A stretch of DNA of 64,000 nt from Marininema mesophilum (GCF_900106775.1 NZ_FNNQ01000005.1:62001-126000); one strand, 5' to 3'. Counted from the first letter of the stretch, positions 51,052-60,927 are shown. Notes: generated from the letters alone by a model not told the origin. Program-made: numbers and translations.

Positions 51052-53961
51052 TTAGATTGCCTGTCGATTAAGGGAGATACCCAACTCTTCTAACAAGAGC
51101 CCTTCTCGTTTCTGGCAGGTACAGAGAATCACTTGATGGGTTTCAGACAATTCCCCTAGAATTTGAAGAGCTTCCTTGAGACGTTCATCATCAAAGTGAA
51201 CCAAACTATCATCGAGAATGATCGGTAAGGGGGCCGTATTTTCGGAGAAAAAGCGGATCAGGGAGAGACGAAGGGCAAAGTACATTTGATCCACAGTTCC
51301 ACGGGAGAGATGCTCTATAGGTTGTCTCTCCCCTGTCTCTGGCACAAACACACTTAATTCCAACCCCTTCGCAGGATCGATCAATAAATCCTCATAACGT
51401 CCAGTAATCTTCTGCAGCCATTGAGAAGCATAGGGACGCAAGCGGGGAGCGATATCCTCCTGCACCTCTTGCGCTGCCTCGAGTAGAACATCCCGAGCCG
51501 TTTCTAAAGCAGTCCGTTGTTCCGTTAGAACCTTTAGACGTTCCCTCATTTCATCCAACTGCGTCTCTCGATCCGCTAGTGAAGGGAGGCCATCAGCCCG
51601 TACTTGCAGGCGTTCGTCTAGCTTCAATACCTCGACTTCCTTCTGACGATGGAAATGGCTTACCCGATCCAGTACACCCTCGGCTTCCGTAAACGACGCC
51701 TTTAGCTCGGGAAGAGGCACCTCCTCTTCTCCTGTATCAAGAGAGGCTAACTCTTCCTCTATTTCCATCAGTCGTTTTTCCCATTCTTCCTCCTCCATGG
51801 CTTGGGTCAGTTCCTCTTTTTCCCGTAACGCTTCCCGGATCTGCTCATCCAATTGACGTACATGATCCCCAGCTTCAAGCCAACTTTTCCATAAAGAGAA
51901 GTCCCCTGTCCCGAGCCGCTCTGTCCAACGTGCTACCTCTTGTTCAGTTCGCTCAAGAGTAGCCTCCAGACTCTTTTGTTCTTGGGTTAGAGTCGTCGTC
52001 TCCAGTTTAATCCGTTGACCGGTTTCACGGGCAATACGCGCCTCATCTGCCACCTTAGTCAACTCTTCTAACCAATTCTTTACTTGGTAAGGCCCTAAAC
52101 GATTGGTTAATTGGTTCTCTTCCCCCCAGGGAACCGCTTCCTGGTAGATCTCCTTCAAACGCTCACGGTATTGTTGATCCAGCTGACTCGCCGTCTCCCG
52201 ATCTTGAATTCGCTTCCGTTGTTCGTCCGCTTTTTTATGGAGTTCCACTAGTGAAGCCACATTCCATCGACTAAAAATGGATTCTTGCTCCTTAATGACA
52301 ATGGCTAGCTCATCATAAGCCGTTTGTAACAATTTCCGCTTCTCCGCTAAGCGTGTACGAAGCATTTCCTGGTTGAGTGACTCTCCTTCCGCTTCAGCCA
52401 CTTCCCTCTCCCTACGCAATCGCTCTTGATCCCCCTGCATACTGGAACGTTGCGCTAACCAATCTTGGTGAATCTGCCGATCAACTCCCCAGAGACGATA
52501 GTATCGATACAGAGCAACTCCTCCACCAAAAAGGGTAAGACAACCAAAGAATACGGATTGTTGCATCAAAAGTACCCCAATCACCAGGCCCCCTCCACCC
52601 ATGAAAAGCCACTTTGAGCTTGTTTTACCAGGAGGGATCTGGGAGTCCACCACTTGGGAGATAAACTGCTCCCTTTCAAAAAGGTCTAATCGTCTGGATA
52701 ACGTTGCCGATGTATCTTCTAACTCTCTACGATTCCGTCGATAACTCTCTTCTCGTTCCTGGAGCTCCATCAGACGACTCGTATCCTTCTCCAATTGCAT
52801 TCCCTTAACTCGATCATCCACCGTCCCTTTTGCATCAGGGGCCTTTAGCTTCTCTTCAAGTCGAGAAGCTTCATCTAATCGATGAATGTGCCGTTGCAGG
52901 AGGGATTCATCCAGGTTGAGGAGGTGGCTATTTTCTGCTGCGACTCGTTTTCCTTCCTCCTCCAAATCAATTAAACGTTTTTTAATCACTTCTAAACGAA
53001 CGATTGGTGTGTTTCTCTCTTCCATCAATTGACGCAACTCATTGGTTTCCTCAGCACTAAGTAGGTGCTCTGGCATCACTTGGTGTCGTTTCGCTTCTAA
53101 TTGGCGGAACTTTGAAGCCACCGCTTCCCAACGGGAGAGACGGTAGCGAAGGTTTTCCTCCTGATCACGGAGATGATGAAGGCGTTCACTCCGTTGAACC
53201 CGCCTTTTAATCTGCCCTACTTCTTCCTGGGATCGGTGTTGCTCTTCTGCTAAAGTCATTAACTCATTTTTAAGGGTAGCCAAGCGAGCCTGATCCCCGC
53301 GTAGATCCTCATACAGCCGGCGCAATTCCTTCACTTCCTCGGCCTGCTCTGCTACCTTGGCCACTGAAGCTCCATAGGGCTTACTTCGTGCCTGATCCGT
53401 CTTTCCAATCTGTTGAATATCGCGCTCTAATCGTTCTAATGCGGGCTTTAAATCAGTCTCTTCTCCCTGGGTAATGATCTGCCGAATTCGTTCAACCACA
53501 TGTCGATCATCCCCACTCGTTTGTGGGCCTATATGTGCCACACGGGTAAATAGATCCACAGATAATCCAGTTAAACCCTCGATAAAACGACGATCCTTCC
53601 GTCGATCCATCTCAAACTCACCCGTTAATTCCCGTCCAGTACTCCTTAAGACAAGTTGTTCTCGGTCTTCGTCCCAACGCAGAGAACGAATAATTCGGTA
53701 CTCTTGCCCTTCTAAGGTAAAGTCGACCTCTCCTCCATATCGGTCACTGTTCCACGGAAGATATATATCATACCAGTCTGCTTTTTGCCGGCGGGAAACC
53801 CCTTCTTTCTTCCCTCCATACAAAAGTGCATCCAACCCTTGGATCAGGGTCGATTTTCCTGCTTCGTTAGGAGCCTCAAGCAGATTGAGCCCCTCACTGA
53901 ACTCAAAGGAACGATCCACCCATCGTCCAAAGCCGCGGAAAGCTAGGCGATCAATTTTCAT
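51052..53961 (-). CDS. yhaN: SbcC/YhaN-like ATPase with long coiled coils
   Basis: A 969-residue AAA ATPase. The N-terminal Walker A is APNEAGKST near residues 34-42; extensive Glu/Arg-rich coiled coils follow. Two hydrophobic segments near residues 445-490 (VIGVLLMQQSVFFGCLTLF) suggest membrane attachment between the coils, a YhaN feature that SbcC lacks. The C-terminus has the signature LSRGTVDQMYFALRLS and Walker B LPIILDDSLVHFDD. It overlaps yhaO by four bases (ATGA), so the pair is translationally coupled and probably forms an SbcCD-like complex. Confidence 0.88.
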   Translation of the reverse strand: MKIDRLAFRGFGRWVDRSFEFSEGLNLLEAPNEAGKSTLIQGLDALLYGGKKEGVSRRQKADWYDIYLPWNSDRYGGEVDFTLEGQEYRIIRSLRWDEDREQLVLRSTGRELTGEFEMDRRKDRRFIEGLTGLSVDLFTRVAHIGPQTSGDDRHVVERIRQIITQGEETDLKPALERLERDIQQIGKTDQARSKPYGASVAKVAEQAEEVKELRRLYEDLRGDQARLATLKNELMTLAEEQHRSQEEVGQIKRRVQRSERLHHLRDQEENLRYRLSRWEAVASKFRQLEAKRHQVMPEHLLSAEETNELRQLMEERNTPIVRLEVIKKRLIDLEEEGKRVAAENSHLLNLDESLLQRHIHRLDEASRLEEKLKAPDAKGTVDDRVKGMQLEKDTSRLMELQEREESYRRNRRELEDTSATLSRRLDLFEREQFISQVVDSQIPPGKTSSKWLFMGGGGLVIGVLLMQQSVFFGCLTLFGGGVALYRYYRLWGVDRQIHQDWLAQRSSMQGDQERLRREREVAEAEGESLNQEMLRTRLAEKRKLLQTAYDELAIVIKEQESIFSRWNVASLVELHKKADEQRKRIQDRETASQLDQQYRERLKEIYQEAVPWGEENQLTNRLGPYQVKNWLEELTKVADEARIARETGQRIKLETTTLTQEQKSLEATLERTEQEVARWTERLGTGDFSLWKSWLEAGDHVRQLDEQIREALREKEELTQAMEEEEWEKRLMEIEEELASLDTGEEEVPLPELKASFTEAEGVLDRVSHFHRQKEVEVLKLDERLQVRADGLPSLADRETQLDEMRERLKVLTEQRTALETARDVLLEAAQEVQEDIAPRLRPYASQWLQKITGRYEDLLIDPAKGLELSVFVPETGERQPIEHLSRGTVDQMYFALRLSLIRFFSENTAPLPIILDDSLVHFDDERLKEALQILGELSETHQVILCTCQKREGLLLEELGISLNRQAI

Positions 53962-55097
53962 CCTTTGCTCACCTCCGAACCGAGGAGAGCGTCTAACCCT
54001 TGATAAAGGGCTCGCTCCAGCATCCCTTGTTCTTCTTCCTTCGCCTCCGCCACTCGCTCCTGCATCCGCCGGAGGAAGACCCCTGTCAATCCCTCTTCCT
54101 GGGCCAATTTCTCCAAATCATAATCCGGTATCGTATGATCGATCAGCTCCACATAAAAGAACCCTGCTTCCTCAAGTTGGAGCAAAATCCAATCCTCCGA
54201 CAGTTCAAAATCCACCCGACGACGTCCTTCTAATATCAGCCGACGGCAACTATCCCGGCCTTGACCAGGTGGTATCTGAACTAGAATCCGCTCACAGAGT
54301 TCTTCCTCTGTCTCACACCCCGTCAGATTAATCTCATCGATTTCATAACAACGACTCTCAATTGGAATCGACTCAATCGTAAACCCTTCAGGGGTCATCT
54401 TACCCAGAATCACCCTCCGTTCTCCGATTTCTGTCCAATTAAGTGCTTCTGGAGAGCCAGGGTAAGAAATCTTTGTTCTCCGCTGATTATTAAGCTCCAT
54501 ATCCCTTGCCTGATGAATATGACCCAGTGCAATATAGTCCATTTCCAGTGGAGTTAATCCCGTTTCAGACAAAGGATAATATGGCCCTGATTCCTCCTGC
54601 ATCGGAAAAGTCCCATGTAGGATCATAAGGCGGCGTTCATCGGTTCTTCCATTCACAGTGGGATACCGGGTCACTTGCTCTTCAAATTGTGTAAATCCTC
54701 GACCCCATATCCGTAAGTTCATTTCGGGATACCACTTTTCTTCCCATTCTTCAGCAAAAAAATGAACGTTTTCTGGCCAAGATAAGGTGCGATAAAAAGA
54801 ATCCTCCCGCAGTGGATCATGATTCCCTGGTGCGATAAGCACCTTTGTCTCCGCTATCCGTTCTAATTGGCTAATAACCCAGGCAACCGTTTGACGCCTT
54901 ACCGTGGCATATTCTAAAAAATCACCTGCAATAAATAAAAAATCTACCTTTCGCTCTACACAAAGATCAACAATGCGCCCGAAGGTTCGGCGGTAATCAT
55001 CATGGCGTGTTGCACGTTGTCGTTCATTACCCTTAAATCCTCGAACAGGAAGATCGATATGTAAATCCGCTGTATGTAAGAATGTCACATCATTCAT
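53958..55097 (-). CDS. yhaO: YhaO-like metallophosphoesterase (Mre11/SbcD type nuclease)
   Basis: A 379-residue calcineurin-type phosphoesterase. Metal-binding motifs are in order: FLHTADLHID near residues 5-14, FIAGDFLE near 55, APGNHDPL near 88, LHGTF and GHIHQARD. The C-terminal part is acidic and probably binds YhaN. ATG 55097 was chosen because AAGGTGGG lies upstream and the first motif begins five residues later; 19 upstream codons are open but lack support. It pairs with the overlapping ATPase gene. Confidence 0.9.
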   Translation of the reverse strand: MNDVTFLHTADLHIDLPVRGFKGNERQRATRHDDYRRTFGRIVDLCVERKVDFLFIAGDFLEYATVRRQTVAWVISQLERIAETKVLIAPGNHDPLREDSFYRTLSWPENVHFFAEEWEEKWYPEMNLRIWGRGFTQFEEQVTRYPTVNGRTDERRLMILHGTFPMQEESGPYYPLSETGLTPLEMDYIALGHIHQARDMELNNQRRTKISYPGSPEALNWTEIGERRVILGKMTPEGFTIESIPIESRCYEIDEINLTGCETEEELCERILVQIPPGQGRDSCRRLILEGRRRVDFELSEDWILLQLEEAGFFYVELIDHTIPDYDLEKLAQEEGLTGVFLRRMQERVAEAKEEEQGMLERALYQGLDALLGSEVSKG

Positions 55098-55237
55098 CGA
55101 TGTCCCACCTTGTGTAAAAAGTCTGGCTCGTCCCTTATCACTAGATAATGTCATACCGGCGCTGGGTCCTCTTTGTTGTATGAATAACCTCTTATTTTCC
55201 CAAAATAGGAAGGAAACCGATAAAAGGAGGTTTTACC

Positions 55238-55708
55238 ATGCGTCGTATTTATGGTTTATCTCTCGTTTTCAGCACCCTTATTGTCCTCACACTACCCACT
55301 TACACCCAAGCCACATCCCAACCACCTGCTCGGATATCTGAGGTGAATGGAGTACGTGTCCATCATGGAGAGGGGAAATCCTTTACCGTTAATCGAATCA
55401 GTCAATCTGAGTTAGAACAAGTTCTAAAGGGTTTGGATCGAATGATGGGCATGCGTTCCTCCAATCTACCCGAAGAATACGTAAAATTTCGCTTCCCAAA
55501 ACCAGTCATTCTGATCTCTTCCCCTGTTGGACATCCCATTCGAGAGATCATTATCACACGACCAACAAAGATCTGGGATCCTCCTCGCCTTCTCATCAAA
55601 AACCATCAACAACAATGGATAGAGTATCATAGTCGCCAATCTTTGATCCCTTTACTTGATTACGTAAAAGCCACTCAAAAGTCCGATTCTCTTCCGACAT
55701 GGGCTTAA
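55238..55708 (+). CDS. Small secreted or lipid-exterior protein, unknown
   Basis: A 156-residue protein with a clear signal peptide: MRRIYGLSLVFSTLIVLTLP followed by a polar region and a likely cleavage near QATS. The mature part is about 130 residues, without cysteines or repeats; FRFPKPVILISSPVG and REIIITRPTKIW suggest a beta-rich fold. AAAAGGAGG precedes the ATG. It is divergent from yhaO. I recognise no family. Confidence 0.65.
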   Translation: MRRIYGLSLVFSTLIVLTLPTYTQATSQPPARISEVNGVRVHHGEGKSFTVNRISQSELEQVLKGLDRMMGMRSSNLPEEYVKFRFPKPVILISSPVGHPIREIIITRPTKIWDPPRLLIKNHQQQWIEYHSRQSLIPLLDYVKATQKSDSLPTWA

Positions 55709-55831
55709 TTCCCCAATTGCACCTACTTTATTCGCACCCCCTAAGAAGTCATCAGGGGATCTATAAAAATGGATTACGTTCAAGCATACCATACTGTTTA
55801 GACGTAAAAAATCCATCTTCCTCGCCATGTA

Positions 55832-55860
55832 AAAATCTCCCGTCTTGGACGGGAGATTTT
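55832..55860 (-). terminator. Terminator of greA
   Basis: AAAATCTCCCGTC and GACGGGAGATTTT pair around a 3-base loop just after the greA stop codon. Confidence 0.9.
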
Positions 55861-55871
55861 CTGCTATTTTC

Positions 55872-56351
55872 TTAGTTAATCGATACAATCTTAAATTCAA
55901 TCGTACCAGAAGGGGCTGGAACTTTGATCGTATTCCCTTCTCGTTTACCAATCAGTTCAGAGCCAATCGGAGATTCATTGGATATCTTCCCTGAAATTGG
56001 ATCCGATTCGGCACTGCCCACAATGGTATAGGTTTCTTTATCTCCATCAGGAATCTCTTGAATCGTCACTTTTGAACCCACACCAACAAAGCTTTTATTT
56101 TCCGTATCCGTGTGTATAATCTTAGCATTGCGAATCATATTCTCCAGAGTAACAATCCGCGCTTCAACAAAAGCTTGCTCCTCTTTTGCTGCATCATACT
56201 CCGCATTCTCACTCAAGTCCCCCTGAGCAATCGCTTCTTTTAACCGTTGGGCTACTTCTGGGCGTCGTTTGGTACGATAAGCTTCTAGTTCGGCCTTTAC
56301 TTTAGCAAGCCCTTCTTCTGTTAATAGCACTTCTTTTTTCTGTTGTGCCAT
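55872..56351 (-). CDS. greA: Transcription elongation factor GreA
   Basis: A 159-residue GreA. The N-terminal coiled coil has VLLTEEGLAKVKAELE and the tip AIAQGDLSENAEYDAAKEEQ with the catalytic acids that reach into RNA polymerase. The C-terminal FKBP-like domain has VGSAESDPISGKISNESPIG. ATG 56351 was chosen because AAGGAGG precedes it and the protein then has the normal length; the frame is open for 36 codons further upstream. It rescues backtracked polymerase. Confidence 0.96.
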   Translation of the reverse strand: MAQQKKEVLLTEEGLAKVKAELEAYRTKRRPEVAQRLKEAIAQGDLSENAEYDAAKEEQAFVEARIVTLENMIRNAKIIHTDTENKSFVGVGSKVTIQEIPDGDKETYTIVGSAESDPISGKISNESPIGSELIGKREGNTIKVPAPSGTIEFKIVSIN

Positions 56352-56944
56352 ACCGTTACCTCCTTGAAAAAAACATCTACCGTTTAATAAAATTGTTAGA
56401 ATGTAAGCCTTTTCATGGTGGAATCCATCTGAAAAAATAGACCACTCACAAATACACAATCGCTTGTGATTGAATCATATTCAGCCATCTCGGACTCCAT
56501 CCCATGTTTATCAACAGGATCCAGCAAATTCATCTTACATTGCACATGAGGAGCATCCAATCAGGTCCCATTCAACGAATTCTCCTAAGAAGATTCACGC
56601 CTTTAACAGGATGAGCAATCGGACTGAGTGATATATTATCACAAATACTTCCACCTTGAAAGAGAGAGCTCTCTATTTTAAATTTGCTCACCTCGGAAAC
56701 ACCTCCCCATAACCCTTATATTCCTAGTTAAGGTATGAGAAAGCACTCGCTTAAATTTTTTCAAAACCTCCAACCTCGATGATACCTTTGTCACGCCCAT
56801 TTTCTGTCGAAGCAATACTAAAAAAGCACCGGAAGAAAATCGGCGACTTTTCGATTGTTCCACCAAACCACAATCCTTAAACCTATGGCGATACTTTTGA
56901 AAAAGAAAGTAAATACCAAGCAAGATTAAAAAATGCGATTTACA
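56352..56944. other. Gene-poor region upstream of greA
   Basis: No convincing gene is seen. A minus-strand frame of 81 codons at 56678-56923 (basic product, no good ribosome site) cannot be supported. The greA promoter must lie near 56380-56460 but was not identified with confidence. Confidence 0.4.
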
Positions 56945-57367
56945 GATTGATGCCGCTGAAAGCCCACTTCTTTCAAGGGTGGGATGAAAGTCGGCGTTGC
57001 TCTGATCCCCTGCTTTTTTGGAGTGCTAGGCGCAACACCTTTTGATATAGTGAACGCATGAGCGGTGCTCATCCCGCTGGTAGCGGGTTTCGTTCCCACG
57101 TACGTCATGGGTGGGGTTCTAGTAGCGAACCGACCTCTCCTACTAGGTAAAACCATGAGAGTGAGGGCTGGGTCTAACTAGCGTACTGGTAACAGGTACG
57201 CCGCCCATGCGGGTACATTTCTAACTGCATGGGACGGGGTGATGGCACACCCCTGAACTTGGGAGTTCCACGAAGCAGAAATGAGTTGAGTGCGCTAACT
57301 ACCCGAGAATCCCATCGGCGCCCGAAGGAAGTGGCCCTTGGGGTGCTTCAGCCGTGGGAGTGTCAAC
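56945..57367 (+). mobile_element. Remnant of an IS605/IS1341-type (tnpB) element with omega-RNA-like right end
   Basis: From 56951 a GCCCAC/GGTGGG hairpin begins a GC-richer block. Bases 57181-57367 contain consecutive stems: GCGTAC/GTACGC, CCCATGC/GCATGGG, GGGGTG/CACCCC and a closing CCCA-CGGC/GCCG-TGGG helix, ending AGTGTCAAC. This order and the final motif fit the scaffold of TnpB guide RNAs that overlap the right end of such elements. No tnpB or tnpA frame remains, so the RNA is an orphan. The type is inferred from pattern memory and should be searched. Confidence 0.55.
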
Positions 57368-57472
57368 ATATTCAAAAAGGGAATGACCCCACAAGGTAGT
57401 CAATGGATTTTTAAAAACCCGATGGATATCGCGGTTTTTAGCTATAGAAGGATCAATAGAAAACGTTCTTTG

Positions 57473-58687
57473 TTACTCCTGTTCTAATAACGGTACCTTG
57501 CGAATCATCAACCAGGTGAACATCTGGACGAAACTAAACGGTACCACTAACCAACGTAGCTGAACCATTGTAGGCATATAGATTACCCACCATAAAAAAA
57601 CGAGCACTGCGAAGAGTCTTCCTGTGTTAAGGGCCAATTCACGCGCAACCACATACTCCACGCGGTATTTAGCCGTCTCCTGAGTTTCTCCAATCACATC
57701 AAATACAGCAGAAGTAAGGGGCACCATATATATCGGGTAAAAAAAAGCGGATCCTACCCCTAAGATAGCCAATGTCCATGCGTTAATATCCCAGAGAAGA
57801 GGCAGACTTACGATTCCTAACATCACGGTTCCAAACAAGATGCTCTCATCTCGCCACCGAATCCTCATATATCGCCCAACGATAAAGTATGAGAGTAACC
57901 CAAAAAAAGAAGAGACGGTTAAGTAACTACCTAAAGCCAACTCATCTCGGGTAGCAACATAAAAGAGAAGACTGGTCAAAAACCCAAATAGACCTTCCCG
58001 CATTCCTTGTCCAATCATTGATAAATTTACCCAAAACCAATGATTCTCGCGTTTCCGACACAGTTTTAGTACATCAAATAGTCGATATCGCCCACTGGCA
58101 CTACGTCGTTGTAGCATAAAACTAACTGCCACAGCTGCAAGAAACACCAGTAACGACAGGGTAAAGATGATACGATAACCTGTGAAATGATTAATCCGAG
58201 TAATAATCCAACCGGACACCGATGGCGCAATAATCCCTGACAGGGAGGTAAACAACCCACTAAATCCATTAAAAATATCCCGATTGTACTTCTCCGTGAT
58301 TTCAAAGTAAAGAACGTTAAAGGATAACCAAAAGAACCCAGACCCAATACCTAAAAAGCTACCTAAAAAGAACACATGATTGACCGCATCTTTTCCCATT
58401 AACAAGACGGATAAATAAAAAGCTGCCAATAGCACAACTCCGATGCGGATCGTTATGACCCGATCCACTTGCTTTGCCAATCGCCCTGCAAAGATAAATG
58501 TGATCGCCATCCACAAATAATTGGCCGTGTTAAATTGACCGATGATCCCAAAGTCGTTCTTTATTTTCCAAAAGTACACATTAACAAAGATGTTAGATAG
58601 CGCAGTAGACACAGCAAATAATCCGCTGATCATTAGGAGTAACCACGCTGAACGGTCTAATCGATTTGTGTTTCCAAATAAACGCAT
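57473..58687 (-). CDS. Major facilitator superfamily transporter
   Basis: A 404-residue protein with about twelve membrane segments. The first cytoplasmic loop reads AGRLAKQVDRVITIRIG, close to the MFS motif A. The central cytoplasmic loop has RRSASGRYRLFDVLKLCRKR. ATG 58687 was chosen: GGTGAGG lies just upstream and the preceding codons run into the rhomboid terminator. No substrate can be assigned. It stands downstream of that terminator, so it needs its own promoter or read-through. Confidence 0.82.
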   Translation of the reverse strand: MRLFGNTNRLDRSAWLLLMISGLFAVSTALSNIFVNVYFWKIKNDFGIIGQFNTANYLWMAITFIFAGRLAKQVDRVITIRIGVVLLAAFYLSVLLMGKDAVNHVFFLGSFLGIGSGFFWLSFNVLYFEITEKYNRDIFNGFSGLFTSLSGIIAPSVSGWIITRINHFTGYRIIFTLSLLVFLAAVAVSFMLQRRSASGRYRLFDVLKLCRKRENHWFWVNLSMIGQGMREGLFGFLTSLLFYVATRDELALGSYLTVSSFFGLLSYFIVGRYMRIRWRDESILFGTVMLGIVSLPLLWDINAWTLAILGVGSAFFYPIYMVPLTSAVFDVIGETQETAKYRVEYVVARELALNTGRLFAVLVFLWWVIYMPTMVQLRWLVVPFSFVQMFTWLMIRKVPLLEQE

Positions 58688-58729
58688 AGGCCTCACCACC
58701 CAATAGTGTACCCAACCCTTTTTCGAATA

Positions 58730-58767
58730 AAGAAAAACCGCCCAGGTAAAAAATTCACCTGAGCGGT
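58730..58767 (-). terminator. Terminator of the psd-rhomboid unit
   Basis: On the minus strand ACCGCTCAGGT pairs with ACCTGGGCGGT around an AT-rich loop and is followed by T5. Confidence 0.85.
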
Positions 58768-58818
58768 TCACAAAGAATTTTCTTTTCCATGTATAACTCT
58801 GGCAAGTTTGAATCCATC

Positions 58819-59448
58819 CTACTTATCCAACTCGCCCTTGTTCTTTTCATGTCTTCCCCGCAATAGCGTACTTGCCAATAGCATTCCTGTAAAAAGCCCC
58901 CCCAAATGTGCAGTTAAATCTACATTAGGAACGATTACACTCAGAATAAGATTAGCACCTACTAAAGCGAGGATACTCTTGCCTGTTTCCTGATCCATTG
59001 ACCCTCTTCGGAACAGAAATAAATAAAGATATACTCCAAACAATCCAAAAATCGCACCAGAGGCTCCCGCCTTAATTCCTATAGGTTCAATGGTAGTGGA
59101 AGCTAAGTTACCTGCAAATCCCGTCACCATATACAAAATGAAGAAACGCCATTTACCAAATAACCATTCCAATTGAGGACCTAAGAGATAAAGAGCAAAG
59201 CTGTTGAAAATAAAATGAGCCAAGCCAATGTGAATAAATATTGGAGTAATTAATCGCCACCATTCTCCTTGGATCAAGAAAGACTTCTCAAGGGCACCAA
59301 AACGGATGAGCGTATCTGCATCCGTTGAACCCCCATTGAACGTCATTAACAGGTAAACCACTGACTGAACCAATAAAATCCCGGTCACAATTGGAAAATA
59401 CGAACGAAAGCGGCGCAATGGTAATTGTGTATGGTTAAACATTCCCAT
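58819..59448 (-). CDS. Rhomboid-family intramembrane serine protease
   Basis: A 209-residue membrane protease with about six helices. HIGLAHFIFNSFALYLLGP carries the conserved HxxxN, GASGAIFG holds the catalytic serine, and HLGGLFTGML has the catalytic histidine, so the active site is complete. ATG is preceded by GAGGAGGAG; a second ATG two codons later is possible. It starts nine bases after psd, suggesting an operon. Substrates unknown. Confidence 0.9.
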   Translation of the reverse strand: MGMFNHTQLPLRRFRSYFPIVTGILLVQSVVYLLMTFNGGSTDADTLIRFGALEKSFLIQGEWWRLITPIFIHIGLAHFIFNSFALYLLGPQLEWLFGKWRFFILYMVTGFAGNLASTTIEPIGIKAGASGAIFGLFGVYLYLFLFRRGSMDQETGKSILALVGANLILSVIVPNVDLTAHLGGLFTGMLLASTLLRGRHEKNKGELDK

Positions 59449-59457
59449 TCTCCTCCT

Positions 59458-60306
59458 CTAACTCTGCGCCTTGCGAGCAAGCGCCTCACCCATCCGAACG
59501 GGTACCCCCGCTTTTAAATCCTTTATCCATTTCACACGATTCTTTTGAAACAAAAGAATAACCGTAGAGCCAAACTCAAAGCGGCCCATCTCTTCTCCTT
59601 TATCTAACCACGCAGGGGTGGAATATTCTCTCCTTACTATTTTCTTTTGCTTCGGATGGTTTGTACAAACTTCTGGTTCATAATTCACTCGAATGCTCCC
59701 TACATTGGTAGCTCCCACTTTGATTACCGCTACTTTTCCACAAGGGCTATCCATCAGGGTGATCAACCGCTCATTCCGGGCAAAAAGGCCATGCACACGC
59801 TGTACTCCTAGCTCATTTACCGGAAACAACGTGCCAGGAACATAGGTCAGAGCGGTCACTTTACCCGAAACAGGAGCGTGAATACGATGATAATCCCGGG
59901 GACTGAGATAAAGGGTTAGAAAATCTCCCCCGGCAAATTGAGCTGCTAATAAAGAGTCTTCAGCGAGTAGTGCCTCCAACGAATATGTAACACCCTTCGC
60001 TTGAAGCATTGTACCTTCTGCGATACACCCTTTCTGGGAAACCGCTCCATCTACTGGACTTGTGATCACTTCTGGATCTGAGTCAATGGGACGAACTCCC
60101 TCTTTAAGATCTCGTACAAAAAAGTCCAACAGAGTAGGGTACGCTGTAACTGGATGCTCCGCCTCCGATATATCCACATTAAATCGTTTGATGTAAAAAG
60201 GAATGAAGCGACGACTGAAGGAAGTACGGGAAAAACTTCCCATCCAACGGGAGATGGTTTTTTTCGGTAATGCCTTCAAAACCGTGATAAGTAGCTGTTC
60301 CTTCAT
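59458..60306 (-). CDS. psd: Phosphatidylserine decarboxylase
   Basis: A 282-residue proenzyme that makes phosphatidylethanolamine. The self-cleavage motif appears as FEFGSTVIL near residue 247, where the serine becomes the pyruvoyl group of the alpha chain. SPRDYHRIHAPVSG and the GATNVGSI segment are other family hallmarks. ATG 60306 follows AAGGAGG; the frame is open for 11 codons further. No pssA is adjacent. Confidence 0.93.
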   Translation of the reverse strand: MKEQLLITVLKALPKKTISRWMGSFSRTSFSRRFIPFYIKRFNVDISEAEHPVTAYPTLLDFFVRDLKEGVRPIDSDPEVITSPVDGAVSQKGCIAEGTMLQAKGVTYSLEALLAEDSLLAAQFAGGDFLTLYLSPRDYHRIHAPVSGKVTALTYVPGTLFPVNELGVQRVHGLFARNERLITLMDSPCGKVAVIKVGATNVGSIRVNYEPEVCTNHPKQKKIVRREYSTPAWLDKGEEMGRFEFGSTVILLFQKNRVKWIKDLKAGVPVRMGEALARKAQS

Positions 60307-60395
60307 TGCCGTCCTCCTTAACCAATAAATAGATGACATTTATATGAGTGATTCCCTTGTTTCGGGACACAATACTAGCCACGGAGGTGATACCC

Positions 60396-60914
60396 ATGGC
60401 TTACCAACCAAAAGGGGCATCCAAAACTAACGCCCAACAGGTTCGCCAGCAAAATCAGCAAGCAAATCAGCAAAATCAGCAGTACAAGAATGAATTTGCT
60501 TCTGCTTCCAATGCTGCATCGAACGCTCAATCTGCTACGAACGCGCAACAAGTTCGTCAGCAAAATCAGCAATCTGCTGCTCAAAGTTCGCAGCAGAACG
60601 CTCAACAGCAGTATAAGAATGAATTCGCTTCTGCTTCCAATGCTGCATCGAACGCTCAATCTGCTACGAACGCGCAACAAGTTCGTCAGCAAAATCAGCA
60701 ATCTGCTGCTCAGAGTTCGCAGCAGAACGCTCAACAGCAGTATAAAAACGAATTCGCTTCTGCTGCTTCTGCTGCAAACGCTCAGCAAAAAGCTGCGCAA
60801 AAACAGTACAAGAATGAATTTGCTTCTGCTTCCAATGCTCAGCAAACAAATGCTCAGCAAGTTCGCCAGCAAAACCAACAATCTCAGGCGAACAAAGGAC
60901 AGCAACAGAAGTAA
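60396..60914 (+). CDS. sspE: Gamma-type small acid-soluble spore protein
   Basis: A 172-residue Gln/Asn/Ala/Ser-rich protein, about twice the length of the B. subtilis SspE. Four copies of YKNEFAS are present; EFAS is the spore protease (GPR) cutting site, so it would serve as an amino-acid store broken down on germination. Two consecutive 43-residue units are nearly identical. GGAGGTG precedes ATG 60396. An ATACTA box at 60372-60377 resembles the sigma-G -10, but no good -35 fits, so forespore control is inferred from the family. Confidence 0.9.
   Translation: MAYQPKGASKTNAQQVRQQNQQANQQNQQYKNEFASASNAASNAQSATNAQQVRQQNQQSAAQSSQQNAQQQYKNEFASASNAASNAQSATNAQQVRQQNQQSAAQSSQQNAQQQYKNEFASAASAANAQQKAAQKQYKNEFASASNAQQTNAQQVRQQNQQSQANKGQQQK
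60483..60740 (+). repeat. Two near-identical 129-bp tandem repeats in the gamma-SASP gene
   Basis: Bases 60483-60611 and 60612-60740 match closely in frame; a third, diverged unit starts at 60741. Confidence 0.9.
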
Positions 60915-60927
60915 TCAGATGACCTTG

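Noticed and set aside
56678..56923. An 81-codon minus-strand frame upstream of greA.
   Set aside because: Basic product without recognisable features and no good ribosome site, so it was not called.
56926..57156. A 76-codon minus-strand frame inside the omega-RNA-like element.
   Set aside because: It is antisense to a structured region and has no ribosome site or family.
60375..60905. A long minus-strand frame opposite the gamma-SASP gene.
   Set aside because: It arises from the repetitive Gln/Ala-rich coding DNA on the other strand.
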